Counted from the stretch's first letter, positions 48,724 through 60,118 are shown. The stretch is DNA of 64,000 nucleotides from Paraescarpia echinospica (GCA_020002185.1 CM034538.1:64052333-64116332), one strand, 5' to 3'. Numbers and translations are program-made. The notes: generated by a model not told the origin, from the letters alone.

Positions 48724-49080
48724 ATTCCGTGTCAACCATCAGCAGCTGTTTCGATTGATCGATTCACAGTCTGGTGTAGTTTTTGCGCGACGTGAGCGAC
48801 ACTTGCGGTGTCCTGTCCACCCACGTCATCCTTGACGGCCGGACTATAAGTCGTTTTTTTATTCTTGCGGTCTCTGTCCACCGCAGGGAAGTACAGCACA
48901 AGCGCTGAAAAGCAGGACGTCAACGTCTTACGTAGACAGGCATAACAAATTGTGTGCAGACTCCTCGTTTTTCCATGGTTCTGTTGGTACTCAGATGGAT
49001 AATACACATGTAGTTCAAGAGCTTTGTTTTTACATTGTTTACTTGCGGCTAACGGTTGCTCATGGGAGCGCCATACATTA
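48724..49080 (+). repeat. Dispersed repeat A, copy 1
   Basis: It matches 55217-55602 in the same orientation. Shared words include TTTTTGCGCGACGTGAGCG/TTTTTGCGCGACAATATAGC, AGCGACACTTGC, CACCCACGTCATCC, TTGACGGCCGGACT, TGCGGTCTCT, TCAGATGGA and AAGCGCCATAC-like ends. It is about 360 bp with no protein match and no obvious terminal repeats, so it is an unidentified interspersed repeat. Confidence 0.85.
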
Positions 49081-49551
49081 CTAGTCCTCCTCATTTCTAA
49101 CTCTAGCGTATTTTGTGATTGAAGACAAACGACCTGGAATTCACAGTTGTGGCTAGTTTTGATCGTCTTCAGCTGTGAATGCAAATCTATCCATAAAACG
49201 AAAGAACAAGAAAGGTTATTTTGACCCCGATATACAGTCTGTATAACACTAAGACTTAACATAATGCATATGTGTGCATATATATATCAAATATATACAA
49301 GTGCCGTGTAATGTCTTTTAAAGGGGTCAGTGACTCCTCTTAAGACTAACAGTCGCTCTCATAACAGCCACTAAAATTAATTGTTCAACTCATTTATGCG
49401 AAAGAAGTGCGACGTGCAGAAGAAGAAAGAAAGAACAAAGATAGTTTGCACGGTTTTGCATGTGTACATGTGCATGTATTAAAGTATTTATGATAACTTA
49501 TTATAATAAATTAATTATAGTTGTCGCACGTACACATCAATATACTTGCAT
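49081..49551. other. AT-rich spacer
   Basis: No gene recognised. The minus frame 48732-49262 lies mostly within dispersed repeat A. Confidence 0.4.
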
Positions 49552-49690
49552 AGTCATACATATACCGTACGTACATAAATACATACACATTTGTGCATAT
49601 ATACTTGGCACATCTCCATATACATATTACATACGTATTACATACATATTACATACGTATTACATACATACTACATACATATTACTGATT
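49552..49690. repeat. (TACATACGTAT/TACATAT)n tract
   Basis: TACATA/CATATTACATACG words, densest at 49615-49685. It sits exactly where the 3' tail of the minus-strand LINE (49700-50545) should end, so it may have grown from that element's terminal repeat. Confidence 0.75.
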
Positions 49691-50545
49691 TTATTGACCT
49701 TGATATGTAACAGTTAAAGATTGTACATGTATTTGCATATTTTTGTAATAGGCTTTTTTTGCATAAGTTGTACGACCTCAGAAACTATGTGTTCCTATCT
49801 TCTCTGTGACTAATTTAGAGGTATCGTTAATGATAAGTGGCAAGTTATATCTAAGGCATCTTTTGGCAGATTCATGTTTTGTTCTGAATGTGTATAACTC
49901 TGCTGTCCTCCCAGTGTTGTCATTGCGAATGGAAGCATTAGGGCTTAGCTTCCAGTTTAATAAGTAGGCAGGTAAGTCTTGATGCATGCATTTGAAATAT
50001 AATTTAAGTTCATGTAACTTTAGTATGTCATCTATTTTTAAGCATTCATTTTTTTGAAAAGAGGTTCAGTATGAGAATTGTATTTACTTATTGTTAGACT
50101 TCTCATAGCTTTCTTTTGTATTTTCAACATTCGGCTGCCTTGGTATCCTCACACCATAATGCAATAATTAATATGAGATAATGATAGTGTATTATATAAG
50201 ATAATTTTAATTTCTAGAGGAAATACATGTTTTAATCTATTTAGGACCGTTTTGGAACACTTATTTGATATTTTTCAATATTTTTTTTCAAATTTGAATT
50301 TGTATCTCTAAAGTCAGTCCTAAAACATTTAATTCTTCCACTCTTTCAACGATTGTTCCATTGATTTCGAGCGACAGGTTATTAACAACTTTATTTGGCA
50401 TATGAAAAACCATATATTTATATTTGTTTCTGTTTAAGGATAACTTATTGATGTTTAGTCATTCGTGTATTTTTAGGAGTTGATCATTTTTTGCCGATTC
50501 ATTACTTTTGTTTGGTAAATTTTCATGAAAGCAGTTACTGGTGCC
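49691..50545 (-). mobile_element. Jockey-like LINE, 3' half (C-terminal ORF2 and UTR)
   Basis: In minus-strand order it encodes NKLSLNRNKYKYMVFHMP, INGTIVERVEELNVLGLT, KIQKKAMRSLTISKYNSHTE, PLFKK and KIDDILKLHELKLYFKCM. The final frame (49778-49987) contains LPAYLLNWKL, TAELYTFRTK and LRYNLPLIIN. This is the region downstream of the RT catalytic core in widespread invertebrate LINEs of the Jockey superfamily. Several frameshifts and stops are present near 50040 and 50250-50300. The matching 5' part lies at 51275-51740, beyond an inserted L2-like element. The catalytic core itself is missing. Confidence 0.82.
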
Positions 50546-50546
50546 A

Positions 50547-50579
<33 letters not shown>

Positions 50580-51270
50580 TGTATTGCATTTCTCTGCGCC
50601 ATATAGCTGGCAGTTACTACCATTCAGAGGCGCATTACAACCCTAAAAACATGGCATGTAGCTATTAAGATTATTAAATTAAATAAAAATATATAAATAA
50701 ATAAAAATATATAAATAAATAAATAAACAAAAGCAAATATATATATATATATACATATACGTATCAATAGTAAATATATAATAATAGTAATAATACTAAT
50801 ACTAATTAAAACAATAAGTTAAGAGAGAATAATAATAAATAATAATAATAGTTAAAGGTATATATTAAAAAGTCCAGAATTTGCCACTGTCCACACATAT
50901 AATTTAAAGACAAAAAACACGTTTAAAAAGAGTGTCTTCAGTTGCTTCTTGAGCACGATGAGGCAGTCTGTAGCACGCGTGGCAAAGGGCAGATTGTTCC
51001 AGAGACGTGGCGCTGCGCGTGAAAAAGCTAAGCTTTGTCGCCTTGAGTACAAAGCTTGCAGCCCGGGACGTCGAGCAGGTGAGCGTCGGCGGAGCGTAAC
51101 GTGCGAGTGGGCTGGTGTCGAGTTAGCGGGTCCGCCAGGTATGACGCAGTCATGCCGTGCAAACTGCGGAACGTAAGCAGGAGTATTTTGTACTCGATGC
51201 GCTGTTTAATCGGCAACCAATGAAGCGCAATTAGAGCAGGAGTGGTGTGGTCGTGCTTCCTAGTCCTCTA
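50546..51270 (-). mobile_element. L2-like LINE, 5'-truncated, inserted in the Jockey-like LINE
   Basis: The minus strand encodes LHWLPIKQRIEYKILLLTF, RSLHGMTASYLADPL (51028-51250) and, after a frame change, SLAFSRAAPRLWNNLPFATR and LKKQLKTLFL (50852-51000). This is the conserved C-terminus of L2/CR1-group ORF2. The 3' UTR contains GTAATGCGCCTCTGAATGG and a TATGGCGC word, and the element ends in an ATT tail seen as AATAATAAT at 50549-50578. An A/T-rich simple stretch (50680-50870) lies inside the UTR. 5' truncation is at about 51270. Confidence 0.88.
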
Positions 51271-51274
51271 AAGT

Positions 51275-51740
51275 AGACATAACCATTGAAATTCCTCTAA
51301 AAATCTGTAATATTTTGATTTAATGACCTTGGCGGTCTGTATATGTGTCCAACAGTAAGAGTGTTTGATAAGCTGCTTCCAGTTATTTGAATTAATAACG
51401 TTCGTGCATGTCGATATTCGTAAGTACTTCATAATTATATTTGTTATCTGTGTACATTATTAAACCACCTTTGTCACTGCAGCTTTTTCCCTGAGAAACT
51501 AAATCATATCCATTTAAACTAAATTGAGATAAATCATCAGTACTGGACTTCCAAGTTTCTTGCAAACATATAATGCTAAATTTAAAATTTATAGTATTTA
51601 GAAGCTCTACGAAAATTTCAAGTTCATCAAATTTAGCATTAATAGATTTAATATTTGAGCTTAGGATACAGTTTTCTGTATTTCTATTTGCTATTGAATT
51701 TATCGATGTCATAATATGAAGAGCGACGTATCAGCTGGTT
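51275..51740 (-). mobile_element. Jockey-like LINE, 5' half (APE endonuclease)
   Basis: The minus frame 51392-51712 starts an endonuclease domain: SSNIKSINAKFDELEIFVEL, FSIICLQETW (catalytic Glu), FSLNGYDLVSQGKSCS and GGLIMYTDNKYNYEVL. Beyond a stop near 51392 the similarity continues in other frames to SKYYRFLEEF at about 51295. The segment is co-oriented with 49691-50545 and probably the same insertion. The downstream endonuclease half and the whole RT palm are absent. Confidence 0.82.
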
Positions 51741-51924
51741 TTTTTGTTCGGTACTACTTTTGTTTGTATCTAGAATATTTAATGATTTATCTCAATTTTG
51801 TATACCTCCAAAGTAGGAGAGATATGTCTCATCAGAAATCATTGATTTCGGGAAGAACATTAATTTATGGAAGTTATGCCACTATGCATATGTGTGGTAT
51901 TTTACAAATAATTGAACTTACTAT

Positions 51925-53440
51925 TATTTACATGCCACACCACTTCTTAAGAAGTCATCACTGCCTAAATAAAGACCTAAACAGTTATAGACCTATTTCT
52001 AACCTCAGCTTTATTTCCAAAATACTAGAAAAGGTTGTAGCAAGTCGTCTAAGGTCTCACATTAGCACAAATGTGTCACAATCAGCATATAGACAGTTTC
52101 GTTCAACAGAGACTGCCCTCTTAAAGGTTCATCTTGACATTAACTTGAACATTAATAATGGTAAAGTGACTGCACTTACCTTACTAGATCTCTCTGTCGC
52201 TTTTGACACGATTGATCACAACATTCTCATTGAACGCGTATTAAAGTGGTACGGCATACCTGGCACAGCTCTAAGCTGGTTTTCTTCATATCTAACTGAT
52301 AGATACCAAACTATAAAGATTGGGAACTGCTTTTCAGCTGCACTGCCAACTTTATTTGGTGTTCCCAGAGTTCAGTTCTCGGGCCTTTGCTTTTTACTCT
52401 TTACACCACGCCACTAAGCTCTGTTAAACAAAGACATAACTTGGATCATCATCTTTATGCTGATGATATTCAGTTCTACATTTCGTTGCCTACACCACAC
52501 ACAATTTTTAATCACTAAACAACTTAGTGATTGCCTTCAAGATATCTTCCACTGGATGACTGACAGCATGTTGAAATTAAATGCAAATAAAACTGAATTG
52601 ATCATTATTGGTACTCCAATGCAGCGTAGTAAACTTGATGGTTTTTCCCCTACGCTTATGTTGAATCAGTATTTCACGCCAGCAACCTCGGTGCGGAATC
52701 TAGGATTGATCTTTGATAGTAACTTCAATTTCCGACAACACATCTCAAACGCGTAGCTGCTGTTTTTATAATATTCGTGATCTTCGCCGTATTCGCCGGT
52801 ATATGTCATTGTCTATTGCTAAAACTATTGCAAATGCGCGCGCTTGTTAGCAATAGACTTGACTATTGCAATTCCCTCCTTTATAATATCGCTAGCAAGG
52901 ATATCACAAAACTTCAGCGTGTCCAAAATTGTCTAGCAAGTGTAGTTACATGATCTCCTCGTTTGTCTCGCTCTGTACCACTTTTGAAGACTTTGCATTG
53001 GCTTCCTGTACGATATCGTATACTATTTAAGATCTGTACCATTGCATACCAGGCACTGTCCAGTAAGCAACCATCTTATTTGCATTCACTGTAAGAAAAC
53101 CTATCCAGCCTCGATCATCTAGTTCTGACGTACTTTTTGTTCCTAGAGTCAACACTAACATTGGAACAAGGGCTTTTTTGTTGCTGCAACAACTCTTTAG
53201 AATATGCTCCCTCTTAGTGTTAGATCAGTTGAAAATATTACAAAATTCCGTCGTCATTTAAAAACTTATCTTTACAACCTTGCTTATCCACCATAGCTCC
53301 CTAGCGCCTTGACCCATCTGTTGACAATGGAATACTGCTTATGGATTTTGAGATTGACCAATCCTTTTGCTTTGATGTGCCTCTGAGCTTGATTTCCAAG
53401 GATTTAGGCGCAATAGAAGTTATCTTATTATTAGTATTAT
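51925..53440 (+). mobile_element. L2-like LINE, RT to 3' end, broken
   Basis: The frame ending at 52417 encodes RT blocks: NSYRPISNLSFISKILEKVV, SAYRQFRSTETALLKVHL, LTLLDLSVAFDTIDHNIL and ALSWFSSYLTDRYQTIKIG, then a damaged GVPR region in place of GVPQ. The catalytic YADD word is out of frame near 52460 (LYADDIQFY-like). The frame 52457-52756 continues with DIFHWMTDSMLKLNANKTEL and SVRNLGLIFDSNFNFRQHI. The rest, to about 53296, is scattered over frames (LKTLHWLPVRY-like near 52990, LKTYLYNL near 53270). The UTR ends TTTAGGCGCAATAGAAGT plus TTATTATTAGTATTATT at about 53440. It is 5'-truncated and dead. Confidence 0.9.
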
Positions 53441-54217
53441 TTATAATATCCTTGACATATGTAAATATCGCGGAATGCTTCGTGAAAATCAGTGTGTAAT
53501 TTGGGAGAGTAATAACTAGACTTAGAATAAATAAACATGAGGAGAGGTAAGAGAGAACATGACATTTTGGGGATTGGGTCATGAATATAGGCGTAAACCT
53601 GGGAAAAGGGAGAGCTATGTTGTCAACTATGACAACATATTTATTAATTTATTAACATGTCATAAGTAGTCCTGTGTCAAAATATCGGCAGGAATTATAA
53701 ATTATTAATTTAATCAAAGAGCATAATAATAATAAGAAAATCTCCGACAGCATATGGTAGATTATTTATTACACCTGTACACTAGTTATTAAAAATATAT
53801 ATTGGACATAGTGTGTCCATATCCCATGTAATATATCAGCACTATTAAATAGTATTATTAAAAAGGTGAAGCAAGCTGTTCTCTTTGCTTAAGGTGCATT
53901 GACAACAAGCGGCCGGTTCCTCACTATGATGACAGTCACGCGTGTGCTCCTCTAAATATCTCATCATGATTGACTACATAGAAAGTTACAGTATTTGTGT
54001 TGATGGTCTCGCGATTGTTAAGAGCAACGTTGTATTCCTGAAACATATAACTCATGTTCCATCTGTCCAATATGTCATGCAACTGTTGTTAAGAACATCA
54101 TTCGTAAAGAGTTGACAGATAGCTTCAGCTTCAAGCACATAAACAACTTTACAGAATGTGTGGCTTCGTCTGGTACATTAATGATTAATATGATTGCTGT
54201 TGTAAATGTAATGGTTT
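53441..54217. other. AT-rich unrecognised sequence
   Basis: No supported gene or repeat. Confidence 0.4.
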
Positions 54218-54436
54218 TGCGTCGCCCCGCTGCTGTCAATTTACCCTCTCCAGCTTCTCTCCGCTGTCTCTGCTGAAATTATGACATCCGAAGACGGGGG
54301 GAGTAGAAAACCATATGTCTGCCCTACAATTGCAAATTCCTTTCAATGTCGACAAAAATACAAATAAATCGTCTCATAAAAATTGCATTCCCACCCGCCA
54401 TTGACGCTCGCCACAAAAACAAACATTCACGCTAAC
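54218..54436 (-). repeat. Dispersed repeat B, copy 2
   Basis: Reverse complement of the family member at 10175-10413. AAATCGTCTCATAAAA, CCCACCCGCCATTGACGC and AACATTCACGCTAAC correspond to its landmarks. Several small indels separate the copies. Confidence 0.7.
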
Positions 54437-54713
54437 ATTTAATGGGGGGAGAGGGCAGAACAATTCCTGCCCCCCTGTTCCCGAGCCTATGCCCCTAACC
54501 TATAAACCCTCGCGCGCCAAGGAGCGCAGCTGGTTACATAGGACATTAACTCGCACTTCCCGTGGCAGATCGCTCAGCGAAACGCTGAAGTTTAGCTTAG
54601 CCAATATTATTGTTGCCTACCACGTTTAAGCTGTATTTCGTCTCGGTCAACAGCTCGTGTTACATAATTATAATGTTTGGGAAGTAGAAGATATTATTTT
54701 AATACACAGTACG

Positions 54714-54862
54714 GCTGAGCGGTATTGTGAGATGGGAGTAATCGCTGAGCGGATTGTGAGAAGGGAGTAGTCGCTGAGCGGTATTGTGAGATGGGAGTAG
54801 TCGCTGAGCGGTATTATGAAATGGGAGTAGTCGCTGAGCGGTATTGTGGGATGAGAATAGTC
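54714..54862. repeat. 30-bp tandem repeat, about five copies
   Basis: Unit GCTGAGCGGTATTGTGAG plus ATGGGAGTAGTC. One unit lacks TAT, one has TATTATGAA, and the last is diverged. Confidence 0.95.
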
Positions 54863-55216
54863 GAATAGGTAATGAGAATGGTCGAACTGGTGATCATATT
54901 ATAATTCCCTGTAGTCGCTGGATTTGTTTATGATACGTGGCGAGGGCGACTGCACTGTTCTCATGGGTGGTACAGCCGTGACTGGCCGAGTCAATTATTA
55001 GGAGAAATTACGATTTATTCAGCTAGCTTCCACACATTACATATAGGGTATTTGTCAGCGGTTGTCTAGTCAAGCTACCACCCTTGGCTTGCGAGGATGA
55101 CTTGCAGCAGAGTAATAGTTTCCGTCCCAATTTCTTCTCAATGACACATATCAGGACACGCTTCATATTGAATTCCAGACGTTAGTACAACGGCCACATG
55201 AAAGACCATATTCCAT
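54863..55216. other. Unrecognised spacer
   Basis: Nothing recognised. Confidence 0.4.
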
Positions 55217-55602
55217 ATTCCACGTCAACCACCATCAGCTGTTACGACTGATCATTTCGATGTCTCGTGTGGTTTTTGCGCGACAATATAGCGACACTTG
55301 CAGTGTGCCGTTCACCCACGTCATCCTTGACGGCCGGACTGTAACAGTCGTTCTTTGGTTCTTTCCTGCGGTCTCTCCACCGTGGGATACAACACAACAC
55401 AACACAACACAACACAACACAACACAAGCGCAGCTTGTCAACTTTTGTTAGACTGGCACAGTAAATGACATGCAGTTTCGTGGTTTCTCTGTGGCTACGC
55501 CGCGTTTCAGATGGACAAAACACGTGTAGACCAAGACCTTTGTTTTTGCGTTGCTTACGGCAATGCGGTGCTCGTGGGCGTTTTAGTGGTAAGCGCCATA
55601 CA
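55217..55602 (+). repeat. Dispersed repeat A, copy 2, with internal (AACAC)n
   Basis: Second copy of the family at 48724-49080. It carries a (AACAC)n run at 55390-55427 at the point where copy 1 has AAGTACAGCACAAGCGC, so the simple repeat arose inside the element after the copies separated. Frames crossing it are not supported as genes. Confidence 0.87.
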
Positions 55603-56645
55603 GGGGTTGATTAGTGGGTGTAACGTTCAACGACCTACAGCGTGACGGCAGGGTGGGATGGCGGTTATGATTTACAGATAACGAAAACATATATTGGAAG
55701 CAGTGCTGGAATGTTAAGAGTGACGTAATAAAGTTATATTAATCGTGTACGCACTGTTCGACCTGTGTCACTGTGTGCCTATTATTTATTTTGTGTTTAA
55801 CGAGAGCCACCAAACACACACCAATGGACATAATTTATGGAGCATTTTATACTGACGATTTGAAATATTTTATACTACGTTCTTTGTAAAATAAAGGTAT
55901 TTTCCTTAATAAAACTGTAGTGCACATGTAGGGTCTAGTGTATATTCCATTTCCTGTAACTGATTCTCCTTTGGTCCTATAATAGAATCGAGGACGGTAC
56001 ACGTGTTAATGCCTGCTTAATTATTCCTTTTACTTGTGGCTGTAATGGGAAGATGTTTGGCATAACGATAACGCGAAGTAACTACATCGGAAGGTATGCA
56101 TAATGGGCCTATTTCTTTATGAGAGGGTGGTCCGAGCAAAATGTTCCCCATCTCTGGCCAACAGGTCAATAGCTATATCGCAAGGGCCTACACTGTTTGA
56201 CACAGCAGCATCCAAAGTTGCATGGGAAACGTTATCAAACTATCCTAGGTCAGTACCGATTCTAGAAAGAGTCGCGTACACTTATAATCACCACGTTGAA
56301 TTGACGTAATGAAGACATCATTACTATATGCAGAGAATCATTTCTAGTGGTGCCAGTGATTCACTTTTCTATGTTGACTGTTGGAAAATTTATGATCACA
56401 TTTGTTAACGAGCAAAACAGTCTAAAAACGTCTGCTCTGTAACCTTACACTTGCCTGAACATGTGAACACTTACTATGTTGACACAAGGCTGTTAGATTT
56501 ACTTGCAAAAATGTCCTCCTGTGTATGGTGCTGTGCTATGTGCACACATGCACATAGAACGGTTTCCCAATGTTTTCATCCCGGACGTTTGTTTTGAAGT
56601 AAATTTGAAAGGTTTTCGCAGCGCACGCGTTGTTTCTTGAGTGTT
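55603..56645. other. Unrecognised sequence
   Basis: About 1 kb. A 68-codon plus frame at 56103-56309 has no recognised domain. Confidence 0.4.
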
Positions 56646-56775
56646 GAAGTTGCGAACAATCGATTTACGTCTGTCTAACGTCCGGTACAAACCCTAAACA
56701 CCGGTAGAACCCTTAAACCACAGGGAATGACGAAAAATAAAGGCGTTACTTTTCTTTCCAGGGGTCGGAGATTAA
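56646..56775 (+). repeat. Dispersed repeat C, copy 2
   Basis: TGCGAACAATCGATTTA, CTAACGTCCGGTACAAACCC, ACACCGGTAGAACCCTTAAA and GGGGTCGGAG parallel 29322-29425 in the same order and orientation. Confidence 0.6.
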
Positions 56776-56878
56776 TCCCTGAAGGTTTGGCGCCTGATAT
56801 ATGTAAACCTTGTAGGATGGAAAGTTATTGTACCCCCCCACACACACTCACATAGGCTTACTCGATTTTAGTTAGACA

Positions 56879-56955
56879 ACGTTACAAATTGCTCGCACTC
56901 ACATACACTCACATACACTCACATACACTCACATACACTCACATACACTCACTCA
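56879..56955. repeat. 10-bp tandem repeat (ACTCACATAC)n
   Basis: Five to six copies at 56896-56952 with a degenerate lead-in. Confidence 0.95.
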
Positions 56956-58390
56956 GTTCGCAACAAATGATTGTATTTGTTTAGCAACTGAGGTTTTTTT
57001 AAAACTGTATCGCTACCGAAATCAACATGCTCCAGATGTTATATACAAACATAGAAACTAAAATAATTTGAATCCATGTCATTTGTATAACATTAAAATA
57101 AAAACACTGCCACCAAAGACATTAAACATAAATTGTGTCACTGTGGTCATAATTAATTAACTTGATTTTTTTTGCAAACCCTTTAAATAATGTTTTATCG
57201 TTGGCTTATTTCCTTTCTACTAAAACGTTCCTTCTTTTGTTGGCGAGTAAACGTTGCTGTGGAAGGCATGCTAACGTCGTATACTGTTTTCCCGAGTTGC
57301 TTTATTAGAATTCTTCTGTCACATCTGGTGGATTTATCTTCTTAATTATCATTCCGTGAGTTACAATTAACGGCCATATACGAAATTTGTATCAGCACTC
57401 TCAAATTTACTGTCCTGTTATGTCAATGAACGAGTACCATCTCTGGCAAACACTAATCCGTACACCTTCTGTCATTCGTTGCCATTTTATTGGATGTAAT
57501 GTCTTCCAGAGATTCAACCATATCAACGAATTCAACGATTCAACGATCGTAACAGAGCAGGGGCACCATATATAAGACAACTGATGGTATTAAACTGTGC
57601 CACTGAGGAACGCCCCGTTTTCGTAAGTAACCAACAGGTTACGCGCCGTGTTATAGGCTTGTTTCGTACAGAAGATGCAGCCAATATAACATCTCTAGCA
57701 ATCGTGTTCACCTCCTAGAGAGAGTGTTGGCTTCGACATCTTTATGTGTGACCTCCTGTCTGCAGCTAGCCACATTCCTGGAGAGGTCTACTTCTATGGC
57801 CAAGTGTTTTTGTTGGTCTTGTTGTTTATGGGGGCGTCGCCTCATGACGGTCTCACTCTTGTCTGCAACCCTATGACGTCACAGGAGAACGGCGTAACTC
57901 ATCATCATCGTCGTCGTTGTTGTCAGACGTGAAATGACGTAAACACTTGGCGGTCGGCGCAAGCTTTTGTGTTTACTCACAGAGCAGACAGTCAATAGAC
58001 ATGCCACGAATGACGACCGGTGCTGGGCAAGAATGTCAACCGTTTGGGGGTTTATTACGTGTCGCGTTCACTCAGGGTGCGTGAACCGGCATCACACACA
58101 AATATGTGCAGTAAATATTCTAGATTTATATGGTTCCCAAACGTTTTAAACTCAAGGACCCCAAATGTCCGCATTCTGACTGAGACCCATGGTTGTTCGT
58201 TTCTCATGCAATGTCACATTGTAATGTAATGTTTCACGTTTTTAGAAACCCCCACAGAAATATATGACACCCCCAGGTGAGGTCCCTGGCGCTCTGTTTG
58301 GGATTTTGTGATCTAGTTTGGATAATAAAAATACTATTTTTATAGAGCGCTATACATAATACCACATGTTTCATTCATCCAATCGTGTCC
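56956..58390. other. Unrecognised sequence
   Basis: About 1.4 kb with no supported gene. The frames are 60-69 codons without domains. Confidence 0.4.
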
Positions 58391-58391
58391 A

Positions 58392-58775
58392 CATACTTCT
58401 ATCAATGTTTTCATAACCATTCAATATCTTTAAACCTTTGTTTTCGATCTCCAAAAAAATGAGAAAATATGATAGAAATATATTTTCACTTGTGAAAAAT
58501 AGAGGCTATAATAAACTGTAAAGTAATTTTGTGAAATAACAGTTTAGATGTGAGAAAGTATTCTTTCTCACAGAGGACTGCAAACGAATGTAAATTATAT
58601 TCGTACTAGTAGGGTGAATATGTTTAAAAACATAATTCAGGAGACGGGTTAAATTAAATCAGCAGTAAACATTTGGACTCTCGATAAGCCAATGACTTCC
58701 TTGTGCACTTGCCGTCTGAGGTTTTTGCTCGGGGTGATAATCCTGTTATCTTAAATAGTGTTAAATCTTTTCATG
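58392..58775 (+). mobile_element. CR1-like LINE copy with inverted 5' segment
   Basis: Positions 58392-58456 match the minus strand of the CR1-like family (CTTCTATCAATGTTTTCATA, CCATTCAATATCTTTAAAC, GATCTCC), corresponding to 37833-37895 of the long copy reversed. From about 58463 the match is on the plus strand (GATAGAAATATATTTTCA, CACAGAGGACTGCAAACGAA, GTGAATATGTTTAAAAA, GGACTCTCGATAAGCCAA), through the UTR to a GTTAAATCTT end near 58770. This 5'-inverted, 3'-direct layout is the signature of twin-primed LINE insertion. Confidence 0.8.
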
Positions 58776-59541
58776 CGAGGTAGTTGGTAGGATTTACTGA
58801 GCTGCGTGAAGTTTCTATCGTAACTCGTGTGAATGAAAACAGAAATTCGGCTTACAGTGGACATACCAGAAATTTTAATATTTTAAATACTAACAGTGAC
58901 GCAAACCTGCAAACGGTGGACCACAAACAGGTTACAAATTCTAGATTATCGATAGACCTTGTCAATAGGCCATCTGGACTGCGAAACCTTGCACGATAAT
59001 CTTAAATAATACTGCTATTTGTCTTCGACATTTCTATCATTTCGTTATTGCCACGTGTTGAAGCCGTCATGGTGTGTATGCAATTTTTATCTGGAGCATT
59101 TAGACGGCGTGTTGCCGGTGTTCACGGTGCGCGTGCAGTCTGTCGAGATAAGCTATTGTCTAATTTAGCAGTGGTGAATTGCTACCACATAATAATGTCG
59201 AAAACTAACACATTGTTGGGGCGGTCTACATAAGGAAAAACGTATCTGTAAGACTGGCAGGTCTGTTGTGTACCCGCCAACCGATGTTTTATCGGGTGCT
59301 CCGATAGCGCAGAAACAAGACTCCAAACGTACACATTTCACAGATGCCTTATGATGAACCCTCTGATTCGGTGGCCTACTGGCGAAACTGTTTGCTTGTG
59401 TTAGGGAAATTTCGCGTCTAAAAATGTCGTTTTATGCACGGTGTGTTCAGGAATATCAAGCCCGGATTAACTTTGTCCGACCTTGTGATTACATTTATAT
59501 AACTTGTTACCAGGAAAAGTTTATGGCAACTTTTCAGCAGT
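58776..59541. other. Unrecognised spacer
   Basis: Frames of 61-71 codons only. No domain or repeat recognised. Confidence 0.4.
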
Positions 59542-59571
59542 GGTATATATATATATGTATATATATATATG

Positions 59572-59602
<31 letters not shown>

Positions 59603-59606
59603 TTAT
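59542..59606. repeat. (TA)n/(TATG) microsatellite
   Basis: TA runs punctuated by three TATG words. Confidence 0.95.
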
Positions 59607-59624
59607 AAATATTCTTAGCTTTGC

Positions 59625-59712
59625 TGAGTTATCAAAAAGTTAATGGCTTCCCTGTCCATTCGCCATCTGAAGTTTACTGCGTTGGTTGGGAATATTGTTA
59701 AATCTAGACTTT
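59625..59712 (+). mobile_element. CR1-like LINE, 3' UTR fragment
   Basis: AATGGCTTCCCTGTCCATTCG, CCATCTGAAGTTTACTG and GAATATTGTTAAATCTAG follow the family's last ~85 bases with substitutions. It is the shortest CR1-like end in the window. Confidence 0.7.
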
Positions 59713-59744
59713 AAAAAAAATTGATGTTCTTCCTCTTGTTCCCG

Positions 59745-60118
59745 AGCGGGGTGGGGCCCGCGTCACTCAGTAGCTTATTCTGCTTTTCTCGTTCCTTCCC
59801 TCCATTTCTGTCTCTTGTCCGCAATGACCTTCCATTCTTGGCTGTTTACACTTGCCCTCCTAAGGTCCCTTTTCATAATGTCTTTCCATCTCAATTTTGG
59901 TCATCCTCTTCATTGTTTGTCACCCTCATCTGTTTTCATGCTCTTTTTGACAGTCTGTCTTAACTCATTCTTTGTATGTGTCCTGCCCATCTAAATCTGT
60001 TTCCGACTACATTCATCTTTAGTTGTTTTTTCATACCAATCTCTTCTATTAGTTTCGTCATCCTCCGACTATCTTCTAGCGTTACTCTACATATTCTGCG
60101 GACCCAGTTGTTCTCTGC
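59745..60118 (-). mobile_element. LINE ORF2 C-terminal fragment, antisense
   Basis: Read on the minus strand, the sequence encodes WVRRICRVTLEDSRRMTKLI, EEIGMKKQLKMNVVGNRF and RWAGHIQRMS. These are followed by Lys/Arg-rich, out-of-frame remnants. The NRFRWAGHIQRM block is the RLRWxGHVxRM motif found near the C-terminus of many LINE reverse transcriptases, for example of the RTE type. The plus-strand open frames at 59721-59963 and 59976-60176 are its shadows. Clade is uncertain. Confidence 0.75.
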
